This document shows positions 1 to 7,857 of a DNA stretch of 64,000 nucleotides, piece after piece; the first letter of the stretch is position 1; each line of letters begins with the position of its first letter. The translations under genes were made by a program, and so were the position numbers. Below the pieces are notes generated by a model, which was given only the letters and a program-made list of their open reading frames with translations, was not told the DNA's origin and made no database searches. The DNA comes from Acidobacteriota bacterium (GTDB taxonomy: Bacteria > Acidobacteriota > Terriglobia > Bryobacterales > Bryobacteraceae): NCBI GenBank assembly GCA_947470805.1, contig CANIVU010000006.1, positions 1-64,000 on the forward strand. Reading direction: 5' to 3'.

Positions 1-280
1 CTCCGAATAGGGGTTGTCGTTGGAGACGTGCGGGCGGCTGTGCGATTTGGTGACGCCCAGGTCGCTGAGCAGAAAAGCTACGGATTTGGACGTCATCGAG
101 GATCCGCGATCGGCGTGGACCGTGAGCGAATCGGGCTCGATGCTCTGTTTGGCACAGGTGTCGGCGAATAGCTGTTTGGCCAGTTCGGCACTTTCGCGAT
201 GGGCAATCATCCAGCCGACGACGTATCGACTGTAGACATCAAGGATCACGTAGAGGTAGAAGTAGGTTCGTCCCCGTAGA
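1..280 (-). pseudogene. IS3-type transposase (integrase core) fragment, runs off left edge
   Basis: Reading the minus strand from about 279 to 1 gives an uninterrupted integrase-core (rve/DDE) segment: TYFYLYVILDVYSRYVVGWM, then HADRGSSMTSK, then LGVTKSHSRPHVSNDNPYSE. These are hallmark stretches of IS3-family OrfB transposases, including the central Asp of the DDE triad in HADRG. The C-terminus lies outside the window. Upstream of 279 the frame no longer resembles a transposase and runs into the 5' end of a different transposase, so the N-terminal part is missing. I infer an inactive remnant. Whether the rest is intact to the left cannot be seen. Confidence 0.8.
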
Positions 281-422
281 TCGCATCGAAACGGGTGCTC
301 ATTGCCTTCAAGGCTTCATCGACCATACTCCGGATTGGCCGTAATGGATGGTCCGATGGCACCCGGGTCTCTAACGACCCATAGCTAAACAACTCTTCCT
401 GGTGGACGTCCTCGCCGCGCAT
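246..422 (-). pseudogene. IS5/IS1182-type transposase N-terminal remnant
   Basis: A 58-codon minus-strand frame starts at 422 and begins MRGEDVHQEELFSYGSLETR, followed by VPSDHPLRPIRSMVDEALKA and MSTRFDAIYG. This is the typical amino terminus of IS5/IS1182-type transposases, where a GRPSIPPE-like segment normally follows. Here the resemblance stops right after DAIYG, at about position 275, and the frame reaches a stop at 246-248. At that point the sequence switches, in another frame, to the IS3-type fragment. Only about 50 of the expected 400 or more residues remain, so this is a dead 5' fragment. Confidence 0.75.
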
Positions 423-483
423 TATTCTATGACGTCCAAAACAATTCCAACGTCACATGTTCTCACTGTTTTTCAGCAGCCTG

Positions 484-804
484 CTAGAGTAGGTCGTACC
501 CGGAAAGCCCAAGCCGCGATCCGTGATAAATCCGATACACCACCACGCATCGCCGCTCGTGGTCCACTCGAAACACGATCCGATGGGAGTAGTAAATCAA
601 GTGCCGGATCTCAAACGAAAATTCGTCGCCTTCGGGAATCAAAGCGCACCGTTCGGGGGACTCCTCTAAAGAGCAGATCGACTCAGCCAACCCCAGAAAC
701 CAGGCGTCGGCCGCCTCAGGCTCCCTCTTCACTTCGCGGATGTAACCGACGTACTCCTCAGCATCGGCCAGCGCCGGCTCGGTAATATCAACGCGAAATC
801 CCAA
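484..804 (-). CDS. RelE/ParE-family toxin
   Basis: A 106-residue protein of typical RelE/ParE toxin size. The features seen are an N-terminal beta strand (FRVDITEPALADAEEYVGYI), a helical middle, and the C-terminal RHLIYYSHRIVFRVD ... CVVVYRIYHGSR strands that match the ParE fold. Members of the family inhibit DNA gyrase or cleave mRNA on ribosomes, and sequence alone does not say which applies here. It overlaps the upstream antitoxin gene by 17 bp on the same strand, giving the usual antitoxin-toxin order and translational coupling. Its position beside IS remnants fits a mobile accessory module. Confidence 0.85.
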   Translation of the reverse strand: MGFRVDITEPALADAEEYVGYIREVKREPEAADAWFLGLAESICSLEESPERCALIPEGDEFSFEIRHLIYYSHRIVFRVDHERRCVVVYRIYHGSRLGLSGYDLL

Positions 805-1078
805 GTTTTTCTCGCAGTTCCGCCAGTGCCTTTCGAGCGGGCTTCACTCGGCCCTCTTCCGCCGCCACGATCCCAACCCGAATCGCCTCAACGGCCTCCA
901 ATCGAGCCAATCGGTCCAGCATCCCTTGATAGCTCGCCGCATCCTGCACCACCAGTTCTGCTTTACCGTTAACGGTCAGAACCACCGGACGCCGCGTCCG
1001 CTTCATCTCGTTCACGAACTCGCTCGTATTCCGCTTGAAATCGGTCAAAGGGTGAATGTCTTGGCTAATGTCGATCAT
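788..1078 (-). CDS. Phd/YefM-family antitoxin
   Basis: A 96-residue protein with the Phd/YefM N-terminal DNA-binding fold: PLTDFKRNTSEFVNEMKRTR, then RPVVLTVNGKAELVVQDAAS and YQGMLDRLARLEA. The charged C-terminal tail (EEGRVKPARKALAELREKLG) is the expected toxin-neutralising region. It is the first gene of a two-gene operon with the ParE-like toxin. Phd-type antitoxins normally autoregulate their own promoter, which would lie just above 1078. That regulation is family knowledge, not something read in the sequence. Confidence 0.85.
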   Translation of the reverse strand: MIDISQDIHPLTDFKRNTSEFVNEMKRTRRPVVLTVNGKAELVVQDAASYQGMLDRLARLEAVEAIRVGIVAAEEGRVKPARKALAELREKLGISR

Positions 1079-1589
1079 GGAAAAGAGCGCACTTCCTTCG
1101 CACTGAATTCGATGCTATCACATCGCCGCCAGCCAAGTTTCACCCGCGTGCAACACACTGCTGAAGCCAAACACAACCGGCCCCGCCGCAACCCACCACG
1201 AACCTTGATTGGCCAACGGATTCGCCCGCCGGCAACGAAGCTCGAATGTCCTCCCTCCCTTCCGTCCTATTCAGCGAACGCTCCCCCTTCGCCTCGGCCA
1301 TCACCACTACCTTCCAGCCCCGCCACCGAACCGCGCGCGTCAGCACTTGTCCGCCTTTGCCCGGAGGGCGACGGCGGAAGCGGCGCTCAAAACCCACCCC
1401 CTGTGGAAAACTCAGTCACAAGCCAACTCAAATTTATTTCTCGTTTATTCTCAACTAAATACAAACAATCCAAAATCGTTTCCCTATCCCCGCCCTGCTA
1501 CAAGTAACAACAGAGGGGCCCAGCGCCCGCGCACACCGCGCGGCCGCCGGGCCCCTCTCTATTTCCAAAACCAGCAAGGAGGGGCCGCC
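1079..1589. other. Intergenic region without a supported gene
   Basis: About 510 bases lie between the divergent antitoxin gene and the terminase-like gene. Open frames here are proline/arginine-rich and of low complexity, and I do not support any as a gene. A relatively AT-rich stretch at about 1430-1490 could hold a promoter for the downstream gene, but I could not assign clear -35 and -10 boxes. A GC-rich inverted repeat lies at 1512-1558. Confidence 0.6.
1512..1558 (+). promoter_or_regulatory. GC-rich stem-loop ahead of terminase-like gene
   Basis: The arms AGAGGGGCCC (1512-1521) and GGGCCCCTCT (1549-1558) are perfect 10-bp complements enclosing a GC-rich loop that can pair further (GCGC...GCGC). 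No T-tract follows, so it is not a classical intrinsic terminator. It sits about 20 bp upstream of the AGGAGG ribosome-binding site of the next gene and could act as a leader structure or attenuator. Function is inferred only. Confidence 0.45.
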
Positions 1590-3017
1590 ATGCCCATCGA
1601 TCCCGAAAAACGCGCCGAAACCGCCCGCGCCAACGGAGCTAAGTCCAACGGCCCCAACACAAAAGAAGGAATGGACAGGTGCGCCCGCGCGGCCACCGAA
1701 AACGCCCGCCGCCGCCGCGCCATCGCCGTCACCCTCGACTGCACCCTCCTCCCCAACGAGTCCCGCGAACTCCTCCTCGCCCAGACCCAACACGAGTTCG
1801 CCCACTGGCAACCCTCCTCTCCCATGGAAATACAATTGGTGCAGGAATTAATCGACATAAACTGGAAAATCAGAAGAATCCGCTTCGCCCAGAACCACGC
1901 CCTTATCGAAGCCACCGAAACCCAGCGCCAGCGCGCCTCGGCCCCCGAACTGGCCCCCGCGCTCGTCGCCCAGGCCGTCGCCGAAGGCTGCGTCCCCTCC
2001 GGTCCCCAGACCAACTTGGACCGCGCCGCCAACCTCCTCACCGCCACCCGCTCGCGCATCCTGCGCGACCTCCGCCTGCTAAATCGCACCTTCCCCAACC
2101 GGGCAGGGTCCCAGCCGGTGTTGCAAACAGAGCACTTAACGACCGAGTTTTCATTCCAGGTCCCAGCCGAGGCCCAAGCTGAGGTGCCAACAGCCCCAGC
2201 CACCCCGCTCGACTACGCCACCGACCCAGCCCACCTGGTCGTCGACCCAGCCAAACCCGAGGAGCCAACGCCATCCCAGCCCGGAGACATCCTCGCCTGG
2301 GCTCAACAACAACTCGATTTCCACCCCGATGCCCCGCAAACGGACATCATGACGTCGGAATCGAAGGACATCCTGGTCCTAGGCAGCCGACAGACAGGCA
2401 AATCCACCGCCGCCGCCCTCCGAGCCCTGTACGAAGCACTAAACGACGACGGCAGCACCGTCCTGCTAGCCGGCCCCTCCGGCCGCCAGTCCGGCCACAT
2501 CATGAACAGAAGCCGCGAATTCGCCCAGCAACTCGGCCTAACTCTCGGCCCGCCACCCCCAAAGTGCGATGGGTATAAACTACCCAACGGCAGCAAAATC
2601 ATCAGCCTGCCAGACAACGATGCGACCGTCCGAGGCTTCAGCGCCCCGCGCCTGATCATCATCGACGAAGCAGCGTTCGCATCAGACGAACTGATCACCG
2701 CCCTCCGGCCAATGTTAGCCGTATCGAACGGCCGCATGATGCTGCTAACAACGCCAAACGGCCAATCCGGTTACTTCTACGAAAAGTGGCACGAGCAAAA
2801 CGAGGAGTTCCACAAGATCCTCTGCCGGGCCGACCAGTGCACTCGCATCGACGCAAAAACCCTCGAAGGGTTCCGAGCGTCGATGACAACCGCGGAGTAC
2901 GCCCAGGAATTCGACTGCCAATTCCAAGCCGAAGGCAGCGAAGGCATCCCGCGCGAGACGTTCCGCAAGAACATCAGCGCCGACATCAAACCCATGTTCG
3001 AGGAGTACAACGAATAA
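1590..3017 (+). CDS. Terminase-large-subunit-like ATPase with N-terminal Acidobacteria-type domain
   Basis: The ATG at 1590 is chosen because AGGAGG lies about 9 bp upstream; the longer open frame to the left is unsupported. The protein is 475 residues. Residues 1-190 begin MPIDPEKRAETARANGAKSN and resemble a domain common in stand-alone acidobacterial and planctomycete proteins (RANxxxSxGPxTxEGK). Residues from about 245 form a terminase-type ATPase: Walker A GSRQTGKST, Walker B LIIIDEAAF, and coupling motif LLTTPNGQSGYFYEKW. The chain stops about 60 residues later, so the RNase H-like nuclease half of a normal large terminase is absent. No portal, capsid or other phage gene is adjacent. It may be a decayed prophage piece or a domesticated ATPase. 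Confidence 0.7.
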   Translation: MPIDPEKRAETARANGAKSNGPNTKEGMDRCARAATENARRRRAIAVTLDCTLLPNESRELLLAQTQHEFAHWQPSSPMEIQLVQELIDINWKIRRIRFAQNHALIEATETQRQRASAPELAPALVAQAVAEGCVPSGPQTNLDRAANLLTATRSRILRDLRLLNRTFPNRAGSQPVLQTEHLTTEFSFQVPAEAQAEVPTAPATPLDYATDPAHLVVDPAKPEEPTPSQPGDILAWAQQQLDFHPDAPQTDIMTSESKDILVLGSRQTGKSTAAALRALYEALNDDGSTVLLAGPSGRQSGHIMNRSREFAQQLGLTLGPPPPKCDGYKLPNGSKIISLPDNDATVRGFSAPRLIIIDEAAFASDELITALRPMLAVSNGRMMLLTTPNGQSGYFYEKWHEQNEEFHKILCRADQCTRIDAKTLEGFRASMTTAEYAQEFDCQFQAEGSEGIPRETFRKNISADIKPMFEEYNE

Positions 3018-3402
3018 CGGCAACCAGACGGGAGAGAAGAAGAAGGACGTACCCCCCCCCGGGGACATAGCGGGCGAAACCCCGACAAAATTCGGCCCGT
3101 AACCCAAACAGCAGGTGTGTCCCCCAAGACGCGACACACCCCGCAGAAGGGAATAAGGAAATGCGACAACGCCCAGCGGAAAAAGCCCCCAAAAGGCCCA
3201 CCCGCTAACCAACAACAAACAACCGAAGCCGCGATCTTAAAACACCATCGTCGCGAGCTTCAACCCGATCTTTCTCAATTGAATATCACCGCCACCGGCG
3301 CCCCCTGTGACTACCCGGATCCGAAGTCCGATCTGGGTAGTCGAAGCGGTTGGACCGCAATTGGCCGCCCCCTCCACCCCCATGCGATAAGATATCCAGG
3401 CA
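3018..3402. other. Intergenic region with a 10-bp inverted repeat
   Basis: About 385 bases without a supported gene. Overlapping open frames are basic, proline-rich and lack family features. At 3311-3340 CTACCCGGAT and ATCTGGGTAG form a 10-bp stem (one G-T pair) around a 10-base loop, with no following T-run. It may be a weak terminator or structured leader before the sulfatase operon. I see nothing else. Confidence 0.5.
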
Positions 3403-4707
3403 ATGCCCAACCGTCGGGATTTCCTACGCCTAACCACCGGCGCGGCCTTCGCCCAAACCGCCCCCCGGCCCAATGTCCTGCTCATCTTAATCGATGACAT
3501 GGGCTACGCCGACATCGGCTGCTTCGGCGCCAAGGACATCCGCACCCCGCACATCGACCGCCTCGCCCGCGAAGGCGTCCGCCTCACCGATTGCTACTCC
3601 AACGGCCCCGTCTGCACCCCCACCCGCTGCGGCCTCATGACCGGACGCTACCAGCAGCGCTTCGGCCTCGAATGGGCCCTCGGCCCCGGCGTCAAAGGCT
3701 ACGGCCTCCAACCCGAAAACAACACCATCGCCCGCTACCTCAAAAACGCCGGCTACAAAACCGGCATGTTCGGCAAATGGCACCTGGGCTATGAGCCCGA
3801 AGTCGGCCCCAACCGCCACGGTTTCGACGAGTTCTACGGCCTCCTCAGCGGCAACGTCGACCACTACTCCCACCAGGAGATCAACGGCGAAGAAGACTGG
3901 TACGAAAACACCAACCCCGTCAAAGTCGACGGCTACTCCACCGAACTCATCCGCGACCGCGCCCTGTCGTTCCTCGATCGCAACGCCGCCGCCCCCTTCT
4001 TCTGCTACCTGCCATTCAACTCTGTCCACTGGCCCTTCCAAGCCCCCGGCCGGCCCGCCGACGTCCGCCAACGCCCCACCTGGTTCAACGGCTCCCGCGA
4101 AAAAGACTACAAACCCATGCTCGAGGCCATCGACTCGGCCATCGGCGCCGTCCTCGCCAAACTCGAATCCAAAGGCGTCCTCGATAACACCCTCGTCATC
4201 TTCACCAATGACAACGGCGGCGAAAGGCTGAGCGACAACCGCCCCTTCTTCCACCACAAAGCCACCCTCTGGGAGGGCGGCATCCGCGTCCCCGGCATCG
4301 TCCGCTGGCCCGCCCGCCTCCCCAAAGGCACCGTCTGCGCCCAGCCCTGCATGTCCATGGATTTCACCGCCACCATCGCCGAAGCCTGCGGCGTATCGCC
4401 AACGCCATCCCAGCCTTTCGATGGCTTCAGCCTCCTCCCCATCCTCGCCGGCAAACAAGCCATCCGCGAACGCACCCAGTTCTGGCGCATCTCCCGCGTC
4501 GACCGAAAACAATCCGCCGCCCGAAAAGGCAAATGGAAGTGGATCCGCGACGGCGAATTCGACCAGTTATTCGATCTCTCCGCCGACCCCGGTGAACGCA
4601 AGAACCTGTCTTACATACACCCGCAAGTTACCATGGAGTTAGCGAACTTATACGCCGCCTGGGAGACCATGTTACAAAAGAATCCGCCCTCGAAGGTGAT
4701 CAAATGA
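3403..4707 (+). CDS. Exported arylsulfatase A-type sulfatase (1 of 3)
   Basis: A 434-residue formylglycine-dependent sulfatase expected to hydrolyse sulfate esters outside the cytoplasm. The N-terminus MPNRRDFLRLTTGAAFAQ is a Tat-type leader. The metal-binding start of the fold is PNVLLILIDDMGYADIGCFG. The active-site motif is GPVCTPTRCGLMTGRY, in which the Cys would become formylglycine (CxPxR, with Thr where Ser is commonest). FGKWHLG and FTNDNGGE follow, with a typical C-terminal LFDLSADPGERKNL. It is the first gene of a three-sulfatase operon whose next ATG overlaps its stop by 4 bp. The substrate is unknown, and no maturase is encoded in the window. Confidence 0.93.
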   Translation: MPNRRDFLRLTTGAAFAQTAPRPNVLLILIDDMGYADIGCFGAKDIRTPHIDRLAREGVRLTDCYSNGPVCTPTRCGLMTGRYQQRFGLEWALGPGVKGYGLQPENNTIARYLKNAGYKTGMFGKWHLGYEPEVGPNRHGFDEFYGLLSGNVDHYSHQEINGEEDWYENTNPVKVDGYSTELIRDRALSFLDRNAAAPFFCYLPFNSVHWPFQAPGRPADVRQRPTWFNGSREKDYKPMLEAIDSAIGAVLAKLESKGVLDNTLVIFTNDNGGERLSDNRPFFHHKATLWEGGIRVPGIVRWPARLPKGTVCAQPCMSMDFTATIAEACGVSPTPSQPFDGFSLLPILAGKQAIRERTQFWRISRVDRKQSAARKGKWKWIRDGEFDQLFDLSADPGERKNLSYIHPQVTMELANLYAAWETMLQKNPPSKVIK

Positions 4708-5978
4708 TATCCCGCCGTACTTTTATGGCGGCCATGTTACAAGCCGCCGCTCCCCGCCCGAACATCGTCCTGTTCCTGTCCGACGACATGGGCTACGCCG
4801 ACATCGGCTGCTACGGCGCCAAAGACATCCGCACCCCGCACATCGATCGCCTCGCCCGCGAAGGCGTCAAACTGACAGACTGCTATTCCAACGGCCCCGT
4901 CTGCACCCCCACTCGCTGCGGCCTCATGACCGGCCGCTACCAGCAGCGCTACGGCAAAGGCCTCGAATGGGCTCTCATGCCCACCGACGTGAACGTGGGC
5001 CTCGACGCCAAACACACAACCATCGCTCGCTTGCTCAAAGACGCCGGCTACAAAACCGGCATCTTCGGCAAATGGCACCTCGGTCGCGAAACCCAGTTCA
5101 ACCCCATCCGCCACGGCTTCGACGAATACTTCGGCCTCACCGGCGGCAACGTCGACATGTACTCCAAAGAGGATCGCTTCAAGAACTACGACCTCTACGA
5201 CGGCCTCGACAAGGCCCCCAAATCCCCCGGCTATCTCACCGAAATGATCGCCGAACGCGCCGAGCGCTTCATTACGGCGAATAAGTCTACCCCGTTCTTC
5301 ACTTACATCCCCTTTAACGCCGTCCACTGGCCCTTCCAGGCCCCCGGCCGCCCGGAAACGGTGCGGGATCTCAAGACCTGGTACGACGGCACCCGCGGCG
5401 GCGAATACAAGGCCATGCTCGAATCGATGGACGCGGCCATCGGTCGCGTCCTCGGCACGCTCGACCGGCTCGGCCTCGCTGGCAACACCCTCGTCATCTT
5501 CACCAACGACAACGGCGGCGAACGCCTCAGTGACAACGGCCCCTTCCGCCACTCCAAGGCCTCTCTCTGGGAAGGCGGCCTCCGCGTCCCCGCCCTCCTC
5601 CGCTGGCCCGGCCGCCTGCCTAAAGGCCGCGTCAGCGGCCAGGTCGCCATGTCCATGGACCTCACCGCCACCATCGCCGCCGCCGCCCAGGTCAAACCCG
5701 CCCCCGCCGAACCCTTCGACGGCATCGACCTCGCCCCCCTCCTGGCCAATAAAAAGGCCGAAAAACCCCGCGACCTCTTCTGGCGCATCAACCGCCCCCA
5801 GAAGCGCGTCCGCGCTATCCGCAGCGGCAATTGGAAGTTCGTCCTCGATGGCGGCATCAACAACATGTACGATCTCGAAGCCGACCCCGGCGAAACCCGC
5901 GACCTGTTCTACGTCCACCCCGAAATCGCGGCCGAATTGAGAGGAAAACTCGAAGCATGGGACAAACAACTCGGCTAA
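4704..5978 (+). CDS. Exported arylsulfatase A-type sulfatase (2 of 3)
   Basis: A 424-residue close paralogue of the preceding gene; long stretches such as the one around GAKDIRTPHIDRLAREGV are nearly identical. SRRTFMAAMLQAAA is a short Tat-like leader. The active-site motif is again VCTPTRCGLMTGRY, followed by FGKWHLGRE and FTNDNGGERLSDNGPF. Its start overlaps the upstream stop (ATGA) and its end overlaps the next start by 22 bp, so the three genes are translationally coupled. The similarity suggests tandem duplication followed by specialisation, perhaps for different positions on one sulfated glycan. Confidence 0.93.
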   Translation: MISRRTFMAAMLQAAAPRPNIVLFLSDDMGYADIGCYGAKDIRTPHIDRLAREGVKLTDCYSNGPVCTPTRCGLMTGRYQQRYGKGLEWALMPTDVNVGLDAKHTTIARLLKDAGYKTGIFGKWHLGRETQFNPIRHGFDEYFGLTGGNVDMYSKEDRFKNYDLYDGLDKAPKSPGYLTEMIAERAERFITANKSTPFFTYIPFNAVHWPFQAPGRPETVRDLKTWYDGTRGGEYKAMLESMDAAIGRVLGTLDRLGLAGNTLVIFTNDNGGERLSDNGPFRHSKASLWEGGLRVPALLRWPGRLPKGRVSGQVAMSMDLTATIAAAAQVKPAPAEPFDGIDLAPLLANKKAEKPRDLFWRINRPQKRVRAIRSGNWKFVLDGGINNMYDLEADPGETRDLFYVHPEIAAELRGKLEAWDKQLG

Positions 5979-7402
5979 CCCGCCGCGCCTTCGTCGCCGC
6001 CTCCGCGGCAGCAGCGGCGGCCGAAACCAAGCGGCCGAACATCGTCTTCCTGATGCCAGACCAGCACCGGTACCATTCGGTTGGCTGCCTCGGCAACGCG
6101 GAAGTCAAAACTCCGCACATCGATAAGCTCGCCAGCGAAGGCGTCACGCTCCACCACACCTTCGCCAACACCCCCGTCTGCTGCCCCGCCCGCGCCATTC
6201 TTCTGACGGGCCAATACTGCCACCGCAACGGCATGATCGCCAACGATCTCCGCCTCCGCGAAGACCACGTCAGCTTCGCCGAAGTCCTCTCGGGCGCAGG
6301 CTACCGCACCGGCTTCGTCGGCAAGTGGCACCTCGATGGCGGCCAGCGCGAACCCGGCTGGGTGCCCCCCGGCCCTCGCCGCCAGGGCTTCCAGTTCTGG
6401 GCCGCCCACCAGTGCAGCCACAAACACTTCGAAAACCACTACTTCCGCGATTCGCCAGTCCCCATCGAGTTCGGCAAATTCGAAGCCGAAGGCTGGGCCG
6501 ACGTCGCCGTCGAGTTCCTCGAAGGCGTAAAGAAAGACCCCCGGCCCTTCTACCTCACCGTCCAGTGGGGCCCCCCGCACGACCCCTACAAAGCCCCGGC
6601 CAACTACACCGCCAACTACAACCCCGCCAAGCTCACCATGCGGGCCAACTACAAGAAGGGGAAGGTGCCCGTCCCCCCGCCCGCCGCGATCGCCGAGTAC
6701 TACGGCATGGTCACCGCCATCGACGATCAAGTCGGCCGGCTCATGGCCAAGCTCGATGAGCTTGGCCTCCGCGAAAACACCATCGTCCTCTACTCCTCCG
6801 ACCACGGCGACATGCTCGGCTCGCAAGGAGAACGGCTGAAGCGCAAGCCCTGGGAGGAGTCCATCCGCGTCCCCGGCTTCCTCCGCTGGCCCGGCCACAT
6901 CAAGCCCGGGTCGCAAAGCGACGTCTTCTTCACCCACGTCGACTTCGCCCCCACGCTCCTCGGCATGGCCGGCCTCAAGCCACCCGCCGCCATGCAGGGA
7001 AACGATCTCTCCAAGCCCATCGTCACCGGCAAAGGCAAAGCGCCCGACTCGGCCTTCTTCCAGATCTTCGGTCCGTTCACCGGCGACGGCACCGACGCCG
7101 GCTGGCGCGGCGTTCGAACCGCCACCCACATGTACGCCCGTTACCAGGACAAGCCCTGGGTCCTCTATGACATCAAAGCCGACCCCTTCCAGCTAAACAA
7201 CCTGATCGGCAAAGCCCCGGCGGTAGAAGCCGCCATGGAGAAGCGTCTCGCCAAGTGGATGAAGGACACCGGCGACTCCTGGAGCTTCAACTGGAGCCAC
7301 AAAGTCGAGGACGCCGGCCGCCTCTACAAACACAAAACCTTCTTCACCGTCCAGGAGTACCTCGACTGGGCCAAAGCCAATCCCGACCTCGACCGGGCCT
7401 AA
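5957..7402 (+). CDS. Exported sulfatase of a divergent subfamily (3 of 3)
   Basis: The ATG at 5957 is preferred because MGQTTRLTRRAFVAASAAAA gives a Tat-type leader; a longer open frame upstream lies inside the preceding gene. The product is 481 residues. It has KRPNIVFLMPDQHRYHSVGC, active-site NTPVCCPARAILLTGQY (Cys-Cys-Pro-Ala-Arg, where the second residue of CxPxR is itself Cys), VGKWHLDGG, and YSSDHGDMLGSQG. This is the choline-sulfatase/iduronate-2-sulfatase-like branch rather than the arylsulfatase A branch of its two neighbours. A mixed sulfatase operon suggests stepwise desulfation of a polymer. Confidence 0.9.
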   Translation: MGQTTRLTRRAFVAASAAAAAAETKRPNIVFLMPDQHRYHSVGCLGNAEVKTPHIDKLASEGVTLHHTFANTPVCCPARAILLTGQYCHRNGMIANDLRLREDHVSFAEVLSGAGYRTGFVGKWHLDGGQREPGWVPPGPRRQGFQFWAAHQCSHKHFENHYFRDSPVPIEFGKFEAEGWADVAVEFLEGVKKDPRPFYLTVQWGPPHDPYKAPANYTANYNPAKLTMRANYKKGKVPVPPPAAIAEYYGMVTAIDDQVGRLMAKLDELGLRENTIVLYSSDHGDMLGSQGERLKRKPWEESIRVPGFLRWPGHIKPGSQSDVFFTHVDFAPTLLGMAGLKPPAAMQGNDLSKPIVTGKGKAPDSAFFQIFGPFTGDGTDAGWRGVRTATHMYARYQDKPWVLYDIKADPFQLNNLIGKAPAVEAAMEKRLAKWMKDTGDSWSFNWSHKVEDAGRLYKHKTFFTVQEYLDWAKANPDLDRA

Positions 7403-7404
7403 CG

Positions 7405-7857
7405 TCCCCACTTACTCCAACCGGCTGCCTCCCATCCCGGCCCTCGAACGTCATCGCTGCCCCAGCGGTTCACAACTCCTTCCCGGCATGTTGTGATCGG
7501 TCACCCCAACATCCTGCTTCCCAACCCGGCCGTCAAAGGCCACCTTGGGCCGCACGGTCCACAAACCCTCGTGCTCCGCCCGTAATCGGCGGCCCCGATG
7601 AACTCCACCCGGCGGCTTGCCATCCCGGCCCTCGAACGTCATCGCTAACCCATCGGTTCACAACTCCTTCCCGGCATGTTGTGATCGGTCACCCCAACAT
7701 CCTGCTTCCCAGCCCGGCCGTCAAAGGCCACCTTGGGCCTCACCGTCCACAAACCCTCTCGCTCCGCCCGTGATCGGCGCCCACGTGAACTCCACCCGGC
7801 AACTTGCCATCCCGGCCTCAACCAATCAAAGTCCCGCCTGCCACCGGCCGCCCCCAC
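7405..7857. repeat. Degenerate ~188-bp tandem repeat derived from the end of the quinoprotein gene
   Basis: The motif CCATCCCGG...CTCGAACGTCATCG starts at 7432 and 7620, and a truncated copy starts at 7807, giving spacings of 188 and 187 bp. The tract opens with CTTACTCCAACCGG near 7410, a copy of the stop-codon region of the adjacent quinoprotein gene (CTTACTCCAGCCGG at 7857). On the minus strand the units read GLWTVRPKVAFDGR-GKQDVG and MTFEGRDGK, damaged versions of that protein's ELWTVRLPG and MTFEGRDGKQYVV. The tract therefore looks like successive partial duplications of the gene's last ~250 bp. The unit length is not a multiple of three, so continued coding is unlikely. Confidence 0.75.

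Noticed and set aside
1209-1589. Extension of the terminase-like protein to 602 residues
   Set aside because: The added segment is low-complexity and crosses the GC-rich hairpin. An AGGAGG site supports ATG 1590.
4737-5969. Long minus-strand frames opposite the sulfatases
   Set aside because: They are Gly/Ala/Glu-rich shadows caused by C-rich third codon positions on the plus strand.
7451-7857. Minus-strand ORFs in the repeat tract as genes
   Set aside because: Unit length is 187-188 bp, not a multiple of three, and the residues are corrupted copies of the adjacent quinoprotein C-terminus.
7432-7857. CRISPR-like array
   Set aside because: There are only two to three units of about 188 bp, degenerate and without short identical repeats separated by unique spacers.
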